This document shows positions 1-12,290 of a stretch of 64,000 nt of DNA, piece after piece (the stretch's first letter is position 1; each line of letters begins with the position of its first letter). A program made the translations under genes and the position numbers. The notes beneath the pieces were generated by a model that saw only the letters and a list, made by a program, of their open reading frames with translations, did not search any database and was not told the DNA's origin. The DNA is from Pinus tabuliformis (taxonomy: Eukaryota; Streptophyta; Pinopsida; Pinales; Pinaceae), in the NCBI GenBank assembly GCA_031772625.1, contig CM062816.1, positions 628,052,992-628,116,991 of the forward strand. The letters are read 5' to 3'.

Positions 1-260
1 AGGAAAGTGCTCTAGCAACAATGTCCACCTGCATGCTGCTCTGTTTCTGAAGCACCTCCTTTTTGCATTGCTGCTGCCACCAACACTGCACTGCTGCTGC
101 CACCAACACTGTGCTACTACTGCTACTGTACTGCTGCCCATGACACTGCCACTGCCACTGCTGCATCTGTACTACAACTCCCTCTCAAACGCTGCATCTA
201 CTATGCTGCTAGCACTGCCACTGCTAACACTGCATCCGTACTGCAACTCAGTTGCTGAGA
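1..260. repeat. CTG/CAG-rich imperfect low-complexity tract
   Basis: The plus strand is dominated by imperfect repeats of CTGCTG, CACTGC and CCACCAACACTG. The minus strand would read as a Ser/Gly/Val/Gln-rich peptide. It lies inside or next to the degraded coding part of copia element A. I see no gene in it. Confidence 0.6.
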
Positions 261-599
261 GAAGCAACTGAAAAACATCCAAAATTAGTTGAACTTAATT
301 GTGTTCAAGATAATGCAATGAATGTTGGAATCTGATTGTTGCTGACCCTCTGAATCTTCTGCGCTATGCCAACTGCACCAACCTTGCTCTGCGCTGATCA
401 GTCTCTGGTCCCAAGCTATTGTGTCTGTCCTCCAAACAATCCACTGCATCATCTGACACTAAGTCCATCTCACTACTGTTGAATCTTGGGCTCCCGTAGC
501 AAGGAATTGATCTAAGAGGTGGACTCCTCAAGGATCCTGCCCACATGTAGTCCTCCTTACTACAACTCAATATCACCCCATCTCCCTCTTGGAGATGCA

Positions 600-1290
600 T
601 GGGCACTCATGGCATACTCTTCCTCGTCTATCTTTGCGGCTGCAACCTTTGGATCATGCTTCTCATCCTTATCCTTTTGCTTCAAAGGACACTGAGATGC
701 AAAGTGACCCATCTCGCCACATCTAAAACATTTCACCTTCGAAATGTCCTCCTTCTGCTTCTGTTTCTGCTATCCTTCGATGCTAGAGCTGCGTTCTTCT
801 CCTCCTCCTTCGTCTTTGTGCCACTCCCACTGCTGCCACTAAGGTTGACCTTCATTAGGTCCCTCCTTAACTCCTCCTGTTGAAAAGCAACCCACATCTC
901 CTCCCATGAAGGTAGTTTTTCTTTGCCCAATATGCTTTGGAAGAAAACTTGCCATTCATCCAAGACTCCATTCAGGGTTATCCTCACCATCGCAGTTGGC
1001 TGAGTGGACCCCACTGCAGCACGTTGGTCTCTAGTGTCTTGAAGATGTTGAAGATAGAGGTTCACCCCTTCTTCTTTCTGCATCATGGTCCGCTGCAACT
1101 TCTGCTCTAAATACATCTTTCGCTGTTCGGAAGAGCCTTCATACAGGGACGACAAGGCTTCTCACATCTCTCGCGCTGTATCCTTGCCTTGCAGGTGTGA
1201 GACCACATGATCTCGAACTCCATCGAGAATGAGCCTCTTTGCCATCCCCTGCTCAACTTTGTACTTCTTCTGATCGTTGTGAGCAAGAAC
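600..1290 (-). pseudogene. copia gag (UBN2-like capsid and CCHC zinc knuckle), element A
   Basis: The longest open piece is 1155-733. Its residues resemble the UBN2/gag capsid fold of plant copia elements: the stretch LILDGVRDHVVSHL just upstream, then a helix-rich segment with LQHLQDTRDQ and LPSWEEMWVAFQQEELRR. After a frame change near 735 the minus strand reads CFRCGEMGHFASQC, a perfect CX2CX4HX4C nucleic-acid-binding knuckle (about 720-645). A stop interrupts the frame near 1158, between the REM and EAL codons, and two stops follow near 560. Gag normally packages element RNA in cytoplasmic particles; this copy is broken. Homology rests on motif recognition. Confidence 0.75.
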
Positions 1291-1797
1291 AACTACAACA
1301 CTTGATGTAGGCTTTGAGATTGTATTCCTCCAGAACAACTAAGATTCTAGTCTTCCATATGACATAGTTGGAAGCACCTTCCAACCTGTTCTAATCTCTG
1401 AGCCCATGCGATGCCATCTCACCCAACTGTCGAACTGACTCCTCTAGTCACTGCTCAGCTGCTCAGCAAGGTGAAAAATTCGAACTTTCTGGCGGAAAGT
1501 TCTCTGAGAAAATTCCCCTTCTACATGTCTTTGTTCTTTTCCAGTGGATTTCTGCCCCGACAGAAACTGCGCCTCTTCAAGTACTACTTTGAGGCTTTGC
1601 GTCACTCCCTCTGCCTCTGCAAACTCTCGAAATTGGAAATTGTACCACTGTGTCATCTCACTCAGAGAGAGATTTCCTTAGATCTGCCTCCCGACAAGTA
1701 CTGCGCAATCCCTTCAAGGGGATTCGAATTGCTGCCAAATGCAGCGTTCGGCCTCACTTCTCAGCACTGGATCTGCTCTTCCTGTTTCAAAATAAAT

Positions 1798-1809
1798 GCT
1801 CTGATACCA
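1798..1809 (-). other. primer binding site (initiator Met tRNA), element A
   Basis: The minus strand reads TGGTATCAGAGC directly after the LTR end (...TTTTCACA), the standard plant primer binding site complementary to the 3' end of tRNA-iMet. There is no spacer between LTR and PBS. Confidence 0.85.
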
Positions 1810-2903
1810 TGTGAAAATTCCTACATTGAAGGAACCCCTACTGCAGAAATTTTGAATCTACTTCACCTACTTTATTTTTTAAATTACATTCATCAAGTTA
1901 TTCTTCTGAATACTGAAGCAAATTACTTCTGCAGCCTACACTAATTAAATATTTGATCTCATGAAACATAAAACAGAAAACAAAGCAAAGAACAAGATAC
2001 ATAGGACACTTATTTTTTGACACAATAGACCCCGGAGAAATATCTGAATACAAATCTAGGATGCTCATTTAGCAATCCTTTATGGAGAAAATACTAGTGG
2101 AAAATCTGAGTGAGTTTTACCTCACTTCACCCGACAAAATTCTGCCTTATCTGACACAAGACTGGCTAACCCCGACTATTTTTACGCTGGCCTTGCGTAG
2201 GCTTTGCGTCAGCCCTGCATCATCTTCTCTTCTCTTTGCGTCAGCTCTCCCGGCAGTTCCGACTGTTCTCGACAGTTTTGGATTCTACGTGACTGGCAGC
2301 GTTTCTGCTCTGCGCCGACACTGCTGGCTCTGCGTCAAGGCTGCGTGGCCCCAAATTGGCCCAGCATCAGCTCTCACGACTATTGTGCTATTTCTTTGCA
2401 AGCTCTCTCCACCTCTTTGTCTATATTCTCCAGAAAGTCCTCCAGGAGTCTCACTGCCCCTCTGCGGCTGAATGATCACTTAGTTCGAATTTCTCAGCTT
2501 CCTAGCCCTAGAAATCGAACTCTAGATCAATTCTCTCTTTCTGTGTTTGTTTCCAATTGAACCCCCAACCTCCATTTTATACCTTTCTTGTTGAGTCTTC
2601 AACGACCGACATTAAGTCTATAATCAATGACTAAGATTAAAACATGACTTGATCCGCCTTCTAGATCATTCTCACCCATATTTTGATTAATACCCATTAA
2701 TATTTTAATTTACTTAAGTTTAGACTTAAGAACTCCATTAAAAATATTAATTATTTTAATAAAATACAATCCGGGTGGAATTTCACCAAATGGTTTCTGG
2801 GTTTTTTAGAACTCATGTGCCTTAGCGTCTCCACCAATTTTCAAGGCTAGAGCACTTTCCATGCTACCAAAAACTAACAACTGCCACATTAAATTTTCCA
2901 ACA
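1810..2903 (-). repeat. 5' LTR of copia element A
   Basis: In element orientation the LTR begins TGTTGGAAAATT and ends AATTTTCACA, giving TG...CA termini with a short terminal inverted repeat, about 1,094 bp. Its interior aligns with the plus-strand LTR near the right window edge (about 62035-63156), for example around the GGATTGTATTTTATTAAAAT block and again at the 3' end. The candidate 5-bp target sequence next to the outer end is 2904-2908; its partner is outside the window. Confidence 0.8.
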
Positions 2904-4260
2904 ACTTCTTCATCCAATTAATCTCGCATGCTTCCAAACTGGCAGCCATGTACTCGACCTCCGCTGAACTGAGTGCAATTGATCTCTGCTTCTTGCTGTA
3001 CTAGGAAACAATTGCTGACCCAATACTGAAGACATCCCCTGAAGTACTCTTTCGATCTTTGGAGATCCCAACGCCTCACTCCATCAACCTGTCTATACCA
3101 TAACCCATAGTCTGTTGTGCCTCTGAGATACCTCAAAACATGCTTTGCAATAACCCAATGAACTATAGTCGGTTCCATCATGAACTGATTCAGTTGGTTC
3201 ACTGCCAAACAAATATCAGGTCGTGTGTTGACCAAATACATCAACGACTCAATGAGTTGCTTGTATATTGTAGCATCTACTCCCTTTGATCTGCTAGCAT
3301 CCACCTTTCTCCAGTTTGTGACTAGAGGAGTGGCTATGGGCCTACAATCCTGCATATGAAATCTCCAAAGAACCTATGTAGTGTACTTCACCTGCCCCAC
3401 GAAGATCTCACCATCACTTTGCCAAACCTCTAATCCAAGGAAATAGTGCATAAGCCCCATATCCTTCATCTCAAACTCCCTTGCAAGGTCCTCGTAATCT
3501 TGGATCAAGCTCCTGTCAATATAAGGTCCTCAACATAGAGTACTAGAATGAGCAAAGGCCTCCAACCATGAGTACAGGTCGGCATCCGCCTCCCTCTTAG
3601 TGAATCCCAATCCTCGAAGGTAACTATCAATACAAGTGTAGCACGCTCTTAGAGCTTACTTGAGCCCATATAAAGCTCTCTTCAGCCTCCACACATGTGT
3701 GTCTTTGTTGAATTGCTCAAACCATCTAGCTGCTCCATATAAATCTTTTCCTCAATCACTCTGTTGAGGAATGTTGTCTTCACGTCCATTTGGTGGATCT
3801 TCCACCCCATCTGTGTTATAAGTGCTAGAATAGTCCTGATGAATATCGTGCTGCTGGGGCAAAGGTCTCATCATAGTATATGCCCTCAATCTATGAGAAG
3901 CCCTTGGCCACAAACCTGGCCACGTACTTCTCCACTGTCCATTTGCTCCATGCTTCACCTTGTACACCCAATGTCAACCTACTACCGATTTTCCCTTTGG
4001 TCGTGGCACAATCTCCTAGACATCGTTCTTCATGATGGAGGAATATTTCTCCACCATGACATCCTGCCAAACCTTTTGAGAAGCTGCCTCCTTGTACAAG
4101 AAGTTGCCTCATAAGTGCCGTATATCCTATGTATCTTTGTGGCTGCTTTCTCTGCTTGAACATGGTGCTAGGAGTCTCAACCTGCTCCTGGGCCTCCTGA
4201 ATCAACTTCTCGACCCACTTGGCTCTCTTTTTCTTTGGCTTGGAAGTCTCCAATTGAGTA
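2904..4260 (-). pseudogene. copia reverse transcriptase / RNase H region of element B
   Basis: The open piece 3355-2918 contains RPDICLAVNQLNQFM and AKHVLRYLRGTTDYGLWY, hallmarks of the copia RT-RNase H connection. It continues towards EVEYMAASLEACEINWMKKLL in another frame, the start of the terminal RNase H block. Upstream, 4253-3891 ends in VEKYVARFVAKGFS, the start of the copia RT domain. Between them the frames read fragments such as QMDVKTTFLN and YGLKQA, typical RT motifs, separated by stops. No catalytic YVDD box can be read cleanly. It would have copied element RNA into DNA; it is now non-functional. Confidence 0.8.
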
Positions 4261-5301
4261 GTTGCCTGCTCTCATCCCTCATCAACTTGCTTTGTATCAT
4301 GTTGTACAACCCTCTTGCCACCTGACTGAGACTCAATCTGTGATCTTGGCTGAGGCTCCTCGAGAGCGAGTAGCTCCTCCATCTCAGGTACTCCAACTTG
4401 TTCTCGCTCTAAGGACTCCCTCAGAGCTTTGGACTCCTTAAACCTCACATCCTGCCTGAGAAATGTCTTCTTGAGTCCTGGTAGATACAACTTGTATGCT
4501 TGAGTTGTCCCACTGTATCCAATGAAAATACCCTTTTTAGTTGTGGGTTCCAGTTTCTTCTTGCTATCTTTGGACACATGGCAGTGAACTTTTGTGCTAA
4601 AGATGCTGAAGTGTGAGACATCAGGGTTCTTGCATGTGAAAGCCTCCTTTGGTGTAACTTGTCCAAGCACCTTGTGTGGACTCCTATTCTGCAGAAATAC
4701 AACAATGTTGCATGCCTCTGCCAATAAGAACATAGGTAGTCCTTGATCATGCAAAATGGCCTTGGCCACTCCAACTATACTACGGTTCTTTCTCTCAGCC
4801 ACCCCATTCTACTAAGGGTTATGTGGTGCTATCAATTCCCTCCTTCGCACACAAATCCTTGAAGGCATTGGAGACATATTCTCTGCCGTTGTCACTCAAT
4901 ACTTTGATGTTCTTCCTGGTCTGGTTTTCTACCAAGGCCTTAAACTCCATGAACTTGGTTAAGACCTCATCTTTCTTCTTCATAAAGAATATCCAAATTT
5001 TCCAAGAATGATCATCTATGAAAGTAGCATGATACTCGTGTCTCATAAGAGACAGAGAAGAGAAGGGTCCACATACATCTGAATGCACCTGCTCCAAAAT
5101 ACTTTTGGCTCTGTTGTCTCGACCCTGAAAAGAAGTCTTGGCATACTTGCCAAGTGTGCATCCCTTGCACACTCCATTCTTGTCAAAGCTGCAAGCCAGT
5201 ACTCCTATGGCTATTTGCTGAAGAATCTTCAGCGCCCCCATGATGCAAGTGTCCCATGCGCCTTCGCCAAAGTTCACCAACATCTCTACTCTACTCACCA
5301 C
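4260..5301 (-). pseudogene. copia integrase core of element B
   Basis: Two pieces, 5301-4819 and 4802-4272, lie one stop apart. The first carries CKGCTLGKYAKTSF (end of the integrase zinc-binding region), HSDVCGPF (first catalytic Asp) and LSDNGREYVSN (second Asp). The second carries NGMAERKNRSI (catalytic Glu region) and KGIFIGYS, the C-terminal copia hallmark. Order and spacing fit the D,D-35-E core that joins element cDNA to host DNA. The in-frame stop near 4815 breaks the protein. Confidence 0.85.
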
Positions 5302-6160
5302 CTGCCTTGCTGCTTAAGGTTGTGCATGTCTCAACCTGCAACTTGGAAAGGTTCTTCATCCTCACACCTATCTGTGTCATTGATCCAGAAGCTAAGTGCT
5401 TGAGGCAAGCCTTACCTCTATTGAGGATGACATCATAACCCTTGTCTTCAAGGGTAGATACTGAAACAAGGTTCTTCTTCAGGCCTGGAATATAGTGGAC
5501 ATCTTCGAGATGGAGAGAGCTGCCATACTTCCTCTCAAAGTTGACAATACCAATTCCCTTGGCCACGTACTTGCCATTATCTCTTAGCTCAATATGAACG
5601 TGCATGTCCTTCTCCTCCAACGCGCTGAAATACTCCCTTTTCCTAGTCATGTGGAAGGATGCTATAGAATCAATATACCACATGCTGCAGCCTACTGAGC
5701 TTGCCATGCAAGCTATCAATGAGAAATCTTTCTCAAACTGAGAAGCAAACCCATCTTCCTCAGCTGATGCAACCACATGATCCTTAATAGACTTCTTATT
5801 CCTATTAGGACACTTAGTAGCATAGCGCTCAAACTCATGGCAATGGAAGCACTTGATCTTGCTCATATCCTTCTTTTTCTTCTCGCCATTCTGATTGGAC
5901 TCGCCCTTCCCTTTGCCTTTGTTGCCCTTGGCTTTGCTGCCTTTGCTTGCGAGAGCAAAATTTTCCCCGTCCTTGGTCTTTGTTGATCTACCATATCTAG
6001 TCCCTCTCCGGATCTCTTCCTGAATGCAATCAATCCATAACCTTTCCCAACTAGGAAAATTTTCTCTCTCACTCATTGTATCCTGGAAGCCATACCAAGA
6101 CTTATGAAGTCCTAGTAGAGCAAAGCTCACAAGGTCACTCTCTGGTACAGTGACACTCAC
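5291..6160 (-). pseudogene. copia gag C-terminus and aspartic protease, element B
   Basis: This is the longest open frame of element B (289 codons). It has a capsid tail, a Lys/Gly-rich linker, and a knuckle reading CFHCHEFERYATKC in which the expected His is Arg, so the CCHC site is damaged. A copia protease block follows, WYIDSIASFHMT, where the usual D-S-G-A is D-S-I-A, so the catalytic triad is also damaged. HYIPGLKKNLVSVSTLEDKGY follows as in functional copia polyproteins. The frame closes at 5291, just before the integrase. Confidence 0.85.
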
Positions 6161-6170
6161 ACCACTTAGC

Positions 6171-6559
6171 TCATGTCAAACCTGAGTGAACTTTGAAAGA
6201 TATGTGACGATGGGCTCTCTGTCTCTTCCAGATACTCCTTAGCTTCTCCTTAGGAGCAAGCTTCCTGGCATCACTGGTACCCTGAAATAGATCCAAGATG
6301 GCTTTGAACATCTCATATGTTGTCTTCTTCTCATAGAGATGAGGAATAATATGATCTTTGACCCCCTCTAGAATAATCCTCTTTGCCTTGATATCATTCT
6401 TAGTATGCTGGGCCAACTGTTGGGGATCTTGTGGTGGCTGTATTTCTTGATAAACTCTCCCACTCCATGATCTTCCAACACTATGGTGATTCTTTCCTTC
6501 CATGAGAAGTTAGAGGCTCCCTCTAAACAGTGATCTGCTCTCAGTCCTTGGTACACCAT
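6171..6559 (-). pseudogene. copia gag N-terminal part, element B
   Basis: Two overlapping frames carry EGASNFSWKERITIVLEDHGV, matching the start of plant copia gag (substrate xNFxxWK...), and then KAKRIILEGVKDHIIPHL. The latter is close to the gag of elements A and E. A frameshift near 6450 and a stop at 6171 separate this from the rest of gag. Confidence 0.7.
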
Positions 6560-6627
6560 CCTCCTTGTCCAAAGAACGGTTCTTCACAAACCTGATCTTC
6601 TTGGCGCTGGTCTTTACGCTGTTCTCT

Positions 6628-6639
6628 GCTCTGATACCA
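6628..6639 (-). other. primer binding site (initiator Met tRNA), element B
   Basis: The minus strand reads TGGTATCAGAGC, between the LTR-like sequence at higher coordinates and the gag frames at lower coordinates. This fixes the orientation of element B. Confidence 0.8.
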
Positions 6640-7440
6640 TTTAGATTTTCTGCGAAATTTTGCAACGGCTATGATGAATAATTTGAAACTAAATTCCTTT
6701 CACCAAGGCACAGAATTTCTCCACAGTATATAAGCAGCGGAATAAAACGCAGAGATAAAGAACACAGTCACACAATTAACTCAGTATTTTTCTTTGAAAA
6801 CCCAACTAAGAAAACCCTCTCCTTGCTGTACAATTTTATTGATAGAGTAAATAGATCAAATACAAAGCAATCTGTCTATTGAAAACAGAGATGTTCTCCC
6901 GCTGATCTAGCCTAGACTTGCCTGCAAAAACTTTGATCACAGATCCTACCTCCTTGCGCAGTCTCTGCCCCTATTTCTAGCGCAGTTTGGGTCCCTATTA
7001 TTTAGGGAAAACCTCCTAAATCCTAGCGCAAACCAACAGCAAGAAAGTCTCTCTACCACACCGTATTAGCTCCTCCAAAGTACACACTCTCAACAAGAAG
7101 CTCTCTCACACAAACTCGTGCAACAATAATGATTACAAACTTGTGCCTTCGTCCTCCTTTTATCAATTCGATCCATGCTAACTGTGTTCGAACTGAAATC
7201 TCTCCAATCATAGCTTGGAGTTGTAACTCGTCCTTGCCTCAATTGAAATTTTGGCATGATCATTAATGGCTGCTGCTCAATCTCCAACGAAAGGAGAATA
7301 TGTTGGTGTTGGTGATGTTCCTCCATGTCTAACAGCTACTATCACTGCTGCATCTGCTGGAAGTGAGTTTGCCATTGCTTGAAATAGCCCTGCAATTTCA
7401 AGATCAAATTTTCATTGTGGAAATATTAAGCAGAAGATAA
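6640..7440 (-). repeat. probable 5' LTR of element B (outer end uncertain)
   Basis: The sequence following the PBS on the minus strand should be the LTR. It has no coding potential. There is no second copy in the window to define its outer border, so the right coordinate is a guess. Confidence 0.45.
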
Positions 7441-7808
7441 GGGCCCCAGATAAGATAAGATATGATAAGATAATTGTATTAATGTCCAACGTGTTGAATG
7501 GTGTTGTCATTGATGCCAATGTTGTCTTTGAACACTTATAATATTTGTCTATGATTATATTGATTGGAAGTTCTACTGGTCAAGAATCCCTAGAAAGGCG
7601 TGAAGCTCCTGCAGCATAGTCATGATGGCCCGCTTTTGATGAAGATTTTGACAAGGAAGATTAGTGCTTTTGGGCACAAGACCTCCTTCATTTGCTTCTC
7701 CTCGTTGTGCCGATTCCAGTGGTAGGTGGCACCCCATATAACTCGTCACGGTTGAGGAGATATGCTTGATTAAAGATTGAAGCCCCACCTTGTGGATAAA
7801 CGCCTTAA

Positions 7809-7942
7809 ACAAGCAGCTTATTGATGTATTTATTTGTGGCTTTTTTAAAAAGAAAATCAAAATTAATCTATGATGACAAGCAGCTTATTGATGTATTTAT
7901 TTGTGGCTTTTTTAAAAACGAAATTAAATTAATCTATGATGG
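7809..7942. repeat. 67-bp tandem duplication
   Basis: The unit starting ACAAGCAGCTTATTGATG at 7809 is repeated from 7876 with a few mismatches and small indels. Two copies are seen. It contains no coding signal. Confidence 0.85.
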
Positions 7943-8141
7943 GTTTATACTAGTCAAATTTGCTTGCAAAGGAAATCCTTGTCAAAGGCAAAAATATTAT
8001 TTAAAATCAGGTAGGCCGACATAAGCGAATTAATTTTGGCTCCCAAACATTTCAAAATTTGAATTTCATTTTCAAATTTTGGAGGGACAACTTCCCTCCT
8101 TTTTGGACAGGTTGGCTCTATTATGAAGACCCCTTTTATCT

Positions 8142-8150
8142 CTATATATA
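8142..8150 (+). promoter_or_regulatory. TATA-box-like motif CTATATATA
   Basis: A good plant TATA match on the plus strand, followed by a CA-rich leader-like stretch. No gene can be assigned downstream, so it could be an LTR promoter or chance. Confidence 0.3.
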
Positions 8151-9370
8151 GTGGTTCGTCTTCACCACAAAGACATCAAATCAACGCATATTCATTCATG
8201 AAACCTCTGCAGCCCTGAGTAGTCACGACAATCTGGAGGTGCAGGTCGAAGGTTGAAGTTTGAAGTCTATCTTGTTATGGTTCTTCGCTGGATTGATTGT
8301 TTCTGATGCTATCATAATCTTCTAAGAGAGGCCAAGTGTGACAAAGAATTGTGGTTAAATCTCTACATCTTTCTACTGTGATTTTTCGCCGGGGTACTGA
8401 GCATTTTCTGGGGCCTACTAGGCCCTTTTGGCAGACTTCTGTGATATTTTCTGAGGTTCTTCTCGTGGGTTTTGCTGAAGCATCTGTGGTGTGTTTTTGG
8501 CCCTCCAAGGGCTCTCTTCTAAGACAATTTTCTGAGTTTATTTTGCTACAATTAAGCTGCAGGCCCCGAGGACACTCGGCCCTGTTGAGAGATCATTTCA
8601 GAGGACATCCACATTAATATCTGAGGCTAATCTGATATGATTTTTTGTTAGACCGAGATTACTACTCAGGTTCTTTTGAGGCTGGCTCCAAGGTTTTATT
8701 GCTGAGGGTATTCATTGATTTCCAGACTTGATCCTTATGTTTTTCTATGGACACACATCTCAACGTAAGGCCTGATCTGAGGTAATTACCGTAATTTAGG
8801 GCTCTCTGAGGTCTACTATCGGATCCCTGAGATTAGGGCATAACTGAACCTTTTCGGACCTGCTAAAAGAATTTTGTTGAGGCACGGATTAGGACTGACC
8901 ACGTACTACATTCACTACCTGAGGCCTGGTCTTTTTGAGTTTCTGAAGCAAATTCATAGCTCTCTTCTAATCTGAGGATTAACTTGTGTGGTCTATTCTG
9001 AAGCAGATGTAGGATACCTGTTATCTTTAAATGTCTGTTCTAAGGAAGGACGGCATCTTTATTTGGCACATCTGAAGTCAAATCAGAAACATCTTTTCAG
9101 GAATCTGGATTAGTCGACTCTCGGTTGACATATTGAAGAATAAATTATGGTAAGTTAAATCACTGGCTAAAAGGAATTCCTTGTACTTGTCTAAGGTTCC
9201 TTTTGGAACAATTATTAAGCCCTAACTCTGTGACGAGTACAGCATGCATTCCTGTTACATTTTGAAGGCAGAACAGAGGTTTTCAGTTGGAAGAAGTGGG
9301 TTTAAGGTCAAGGACTTTCTTGTTGAATTTCCATGACCTTGGGTCTAGGTTAGAGTCTTAAAATCACTGA

Positions 9371-10960
9371 CGCTACCAAACCAAGAATCTCAACCATAAA
9401 CTACTTTGCACAGCGGAAATATAAAGTAGTAAATCACATATGCACAAATATACACACTTTTTAACAAAATTGCACAATATTGTACAATCCCAATCTTCAT
9501 TATATTAAAACAAATCTGAATAATACAACAGCTTATGGTATACAAGATACAATGACAAACTTCGTTGCGCAACTTCGATGTCGTATCTTGTCCTGCCGGT
9601 CCTTCGCTCCCGTACTGCTCACTAGTAGTGCCTTAGTCCATCAAGGCCACTACACATCGAGACTCCAAGAGGGCTGCCTCCTAACAACACTGCAAGTCGA
9701 TTCTGCTACAATGAACATGGGCTCATCAAACTGCTCTCTGGGTAGGCCTAATTCCCGAGCTCCAATCTGCCTTCTAGTAGCCTCTTTTGTCCATCAAAGA
9801 GCTACACATAAGGCTGCAATACTTCACCCAATCACGCACCAACAACGTCCTTCTTGTCTGCTGCTCTAGGGCTACTTTGGGTAGCCAACACACTGCCCTC
9901 TAATCAGATCAATGGTACCCAATCACGTCACTGCAAGATCTGCTCTGATGAAGACACACGATCACCCAATCTCGTCTTCAAATTGGCTCCCACAGGCTGC
10001 AAGGTAAACTGATCCAATCTGGTCAACACTTGACCCAACACTCCTCCACAAAACGCTGCTGTCCTCCACTGTTGTTTGCTGTTCCTGCAACTCTGGTTAG
10101 GGCACAAACTTCAGCCCTTAACCCTCCATGCAGTCAGCAACAAAATCCTTCAAGGGCTGTGGTTCTCCAAGGATAGGCTCCTCCACACCCACGCTGCCTC
10201 AAGGAGGCTTTGTTAACCCAACGCTGCCCTTGAAACAGCCTTAGCTGCTGGCTATGGCCTGCGGCCTATCACAGCAGCAAGCTGTGGCTCTCGGCCTCCC
10301 TCAAATCAACCCAACGCTGCCCTTAACACAGCTGTGTAATGTCCTCTGCTCCTCGGCCTAGCAGCCCAGCATCTCGGCCCTAGAACAGTTGTCTTTTTAG
10401 CCCTTAAACAGCCCTTAGAAGGTCCGCAATCATGCCCAGAACTCGGCCTCCAAACAGACCTCTCCCACGCTGCTCCTCGGCCTCCAATTCAGACTTATCC
10501 TCACGCTGTCCCTTGACCCTTTCTTGCTGCGGCTAGGGCATCCGAATTTCAGAGCTATCTTGGATGAATGTTGCACAAGATGGATGCCTAAATGACTCCA
10601 ATACACCTCATATTTATACACAAAATGAGGGCTCCACGAATTCATGAAGAGACCCATCTATTGGACGAATTTTACATCAAGCCTACATGACTTGAAAACC
10701 AATAATTACTAGTCAACTTCAAAAATTCATAACTTCGTTTCTAGAGCTCTGATTTGAGTGATCTTTGGAGCGTTGGAATCAGCTCGCCAAGCTCTATCAC
10801 CTCAAATTTTCCCAAGCTCAAATTCATCATAGTTTTGACCCAAACATCAATGGGTGCAAAACCCCATACTTGGGTTCCAAGCCCACAAGCTGCCCTTGTG
10901 GTGCTTTGCCCTCCAAACCCTGAACCCTAGGGCTTGGAGTACCTCCCAAGCTACACAAAT
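9371..10960. other. GC-richer unclassified segment with recurrent CTCGGCC words
   Basis: Base composition is richer in C than the surroundings. The words CTCGGCCT/C and CCCAACGCTGCCCTT recur between about 10200 and 10500, suggesting degenerate short repeats or the leader of a retroelement on the minus strand. No domain is visible in any frame. Confidence 0.35.
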
Positions 10961-12290
10961 CAATATTTCTTCTATTGCTGTAGCAAGAGTAAAGCCTGAT
11001 CAAGTTGTTTCAGACCAGATTTCTTAGAGACATATCGAGTAACTCAGTGATATTGTTGTGGGCAATATAATTAATTGATTCCTGTAGAAAAGTAAGGAAG
11101 AATGTCAGAAGGAAACAGTTTATTGAGGGGAACTTCAGGCATCCTTTTCAGCGGCACACTTTGGATCAACAAGTTTGAAGGCATCAGTGATATCACTAAT
11201 CAAAGGTATGTCTATGATTTGAAAGCTACATCAGTAGTTCTGAAGATCTGTTGGAGTAGACACATCCAAGGAAATCAAAAGTCCTCAACTGCTAAAATGG
11301 TTCCTATGCTACAACCCTAAGTGAATTGCCATTCCCTGCATGTCTATGAAGATGAATTAGGGTTTGACAAGGAACATATGATTGTATTGGGCTTGATATA
11401 TTAGCTAATCTTGTGAGAAGACTTGTACTGTGTATGCTGCCAAGGTTATGTTACTAGAAGTATATATATCTACTGAGAAAGTATTTGTGAATCAAATTCT
11501 ATATCTGCTTATATTACAGAGAGATATTACACAAAGAAGTGCATTGAATGTTCCAGGACCTAAACTATAAAAATGTTGTTTCAGTGATTAAGTGCTGGTC
11601 TTGTTACTGGAGTTCGTTATGTTAACATTGTCAGGGTTGTAGGAGATGATGTTCTTAGAACTGTTGCACTGTATTGTTGTCGGAGCTTTTGGATGTTGTG
11701 ACTTGTTAAGCAAAGAAGGCTGATTGATTGTGAAAGCCTGTTCAAGTTCCAGTGAATCAAATGTACTGGTTAAAGCATTGACTAGATACTGCTAGGGTTT
11801 AGCCAGCAACCAAGGAGTCAGAGTTTGTTGCTACTAATGTGACTATGTATGATTGTATAACAGCTAGGGTTTGACAGTGTATATGACTTAGTTATTGACA
11901 CAGTTATATAAGATGCAGCTTGATGATTTGTGGGACATAGTAAAGAGTGTATTGATGACTGCTGCTAATAAGGTTTGTCAATATTGATTGTTGAAGACAA
12001 AGGACAGAAGTTGAAATATATTTTTGCTGCTAGGAAGACGTATTGTTGAATCAGAATTTGTATTACTATTTAGGCCCGAGAGCATGGCTGAGCTAGAGTG
12101 AATTGCGGCTAGGGATTGATGGATTGATGAACGGTTCTTGTTGGTCATAGTATTGCTGAAATGCCTGTCTGCAAAATGTGTTTTATGAACTGATGCAACA
12201 GTGTTTGGACAATGAGAGTAGTGACTATGAGGTGCAGTAATCAAGTGTTGTGACCAGTGTGATCTATTTATTCATTTATCTTTTATTTTC
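10961..12290. other. no recognisable gene
   Basis: Only short random-looking frames occur. I see no splice-supported exon, repeat array or element border here. Confidence 0.4.

Larger units (their letters stand above)
1..2903 (-). mobile_element. Ty1/copia element A, 5' part (LTR, PBS, gag), cut by the window start
   Basis: Read on the minus strand, this is the 5' end of a copia-type LTR retrotransposon: LTR (2903 to 1810), initiator-Met primer binding site (1809 to 1798), then gag (about 1290 to 600). The outer LTR end starts TGTTGG and abuts the truncated RNase H coding sequence of element B, so A appears to have inserted into B. The rest of A, and the rest of B's 3' end, would lie to the left of the window. 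Element E at the right edge is a member of the same family in the opposite orientation. Confidence 0.75.
2904..7440 (-). mobile_element. Ty1/copia element B, degenerate, interrupted by element A
   Basis: Copia order is recognisable on the minus strand: LTR, PBS, gag, zinc knuckle, protease, integrase, RT, RNase H. Frames shift and stop repeatedly, so the copy is dead. The coding sequence stops abruptly at 2904, inside the terminal RNase H, where the LTR of element A begins. The 3' LTR of B is therefore not in the window. The outer (right) end of its 5' LTR is uncertain; about 7440 is a guess. Confidence 0.8.
7441..9370. other. unclassified intergenic or repeat DNA
   Basis: No reading frame shows a domain I recognise. 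The stretch holds a 67-bp tandem duplication (7809-7942), a TATA-like motif (8142-8150), and from about 8450 to 9010 an unusually frequent CTGAG word. It may be part of an unrecognised LTR or leader sequence. Confidence 0.4.

Noticed and set aside
2-16. 15-bp inverted match between the window start and 2846-2860 (GCTAGAGCACTTTCC)
   Set aside because: It may hint at another LTR copy just left of the window, but the match does not extend, so it cannot be called.
1411-1944. 177-codon plus-strand frame
   Set aside because: It runs across the gag leader, PBS and LTR end of element A on the opposite strand; an antisense shadow.
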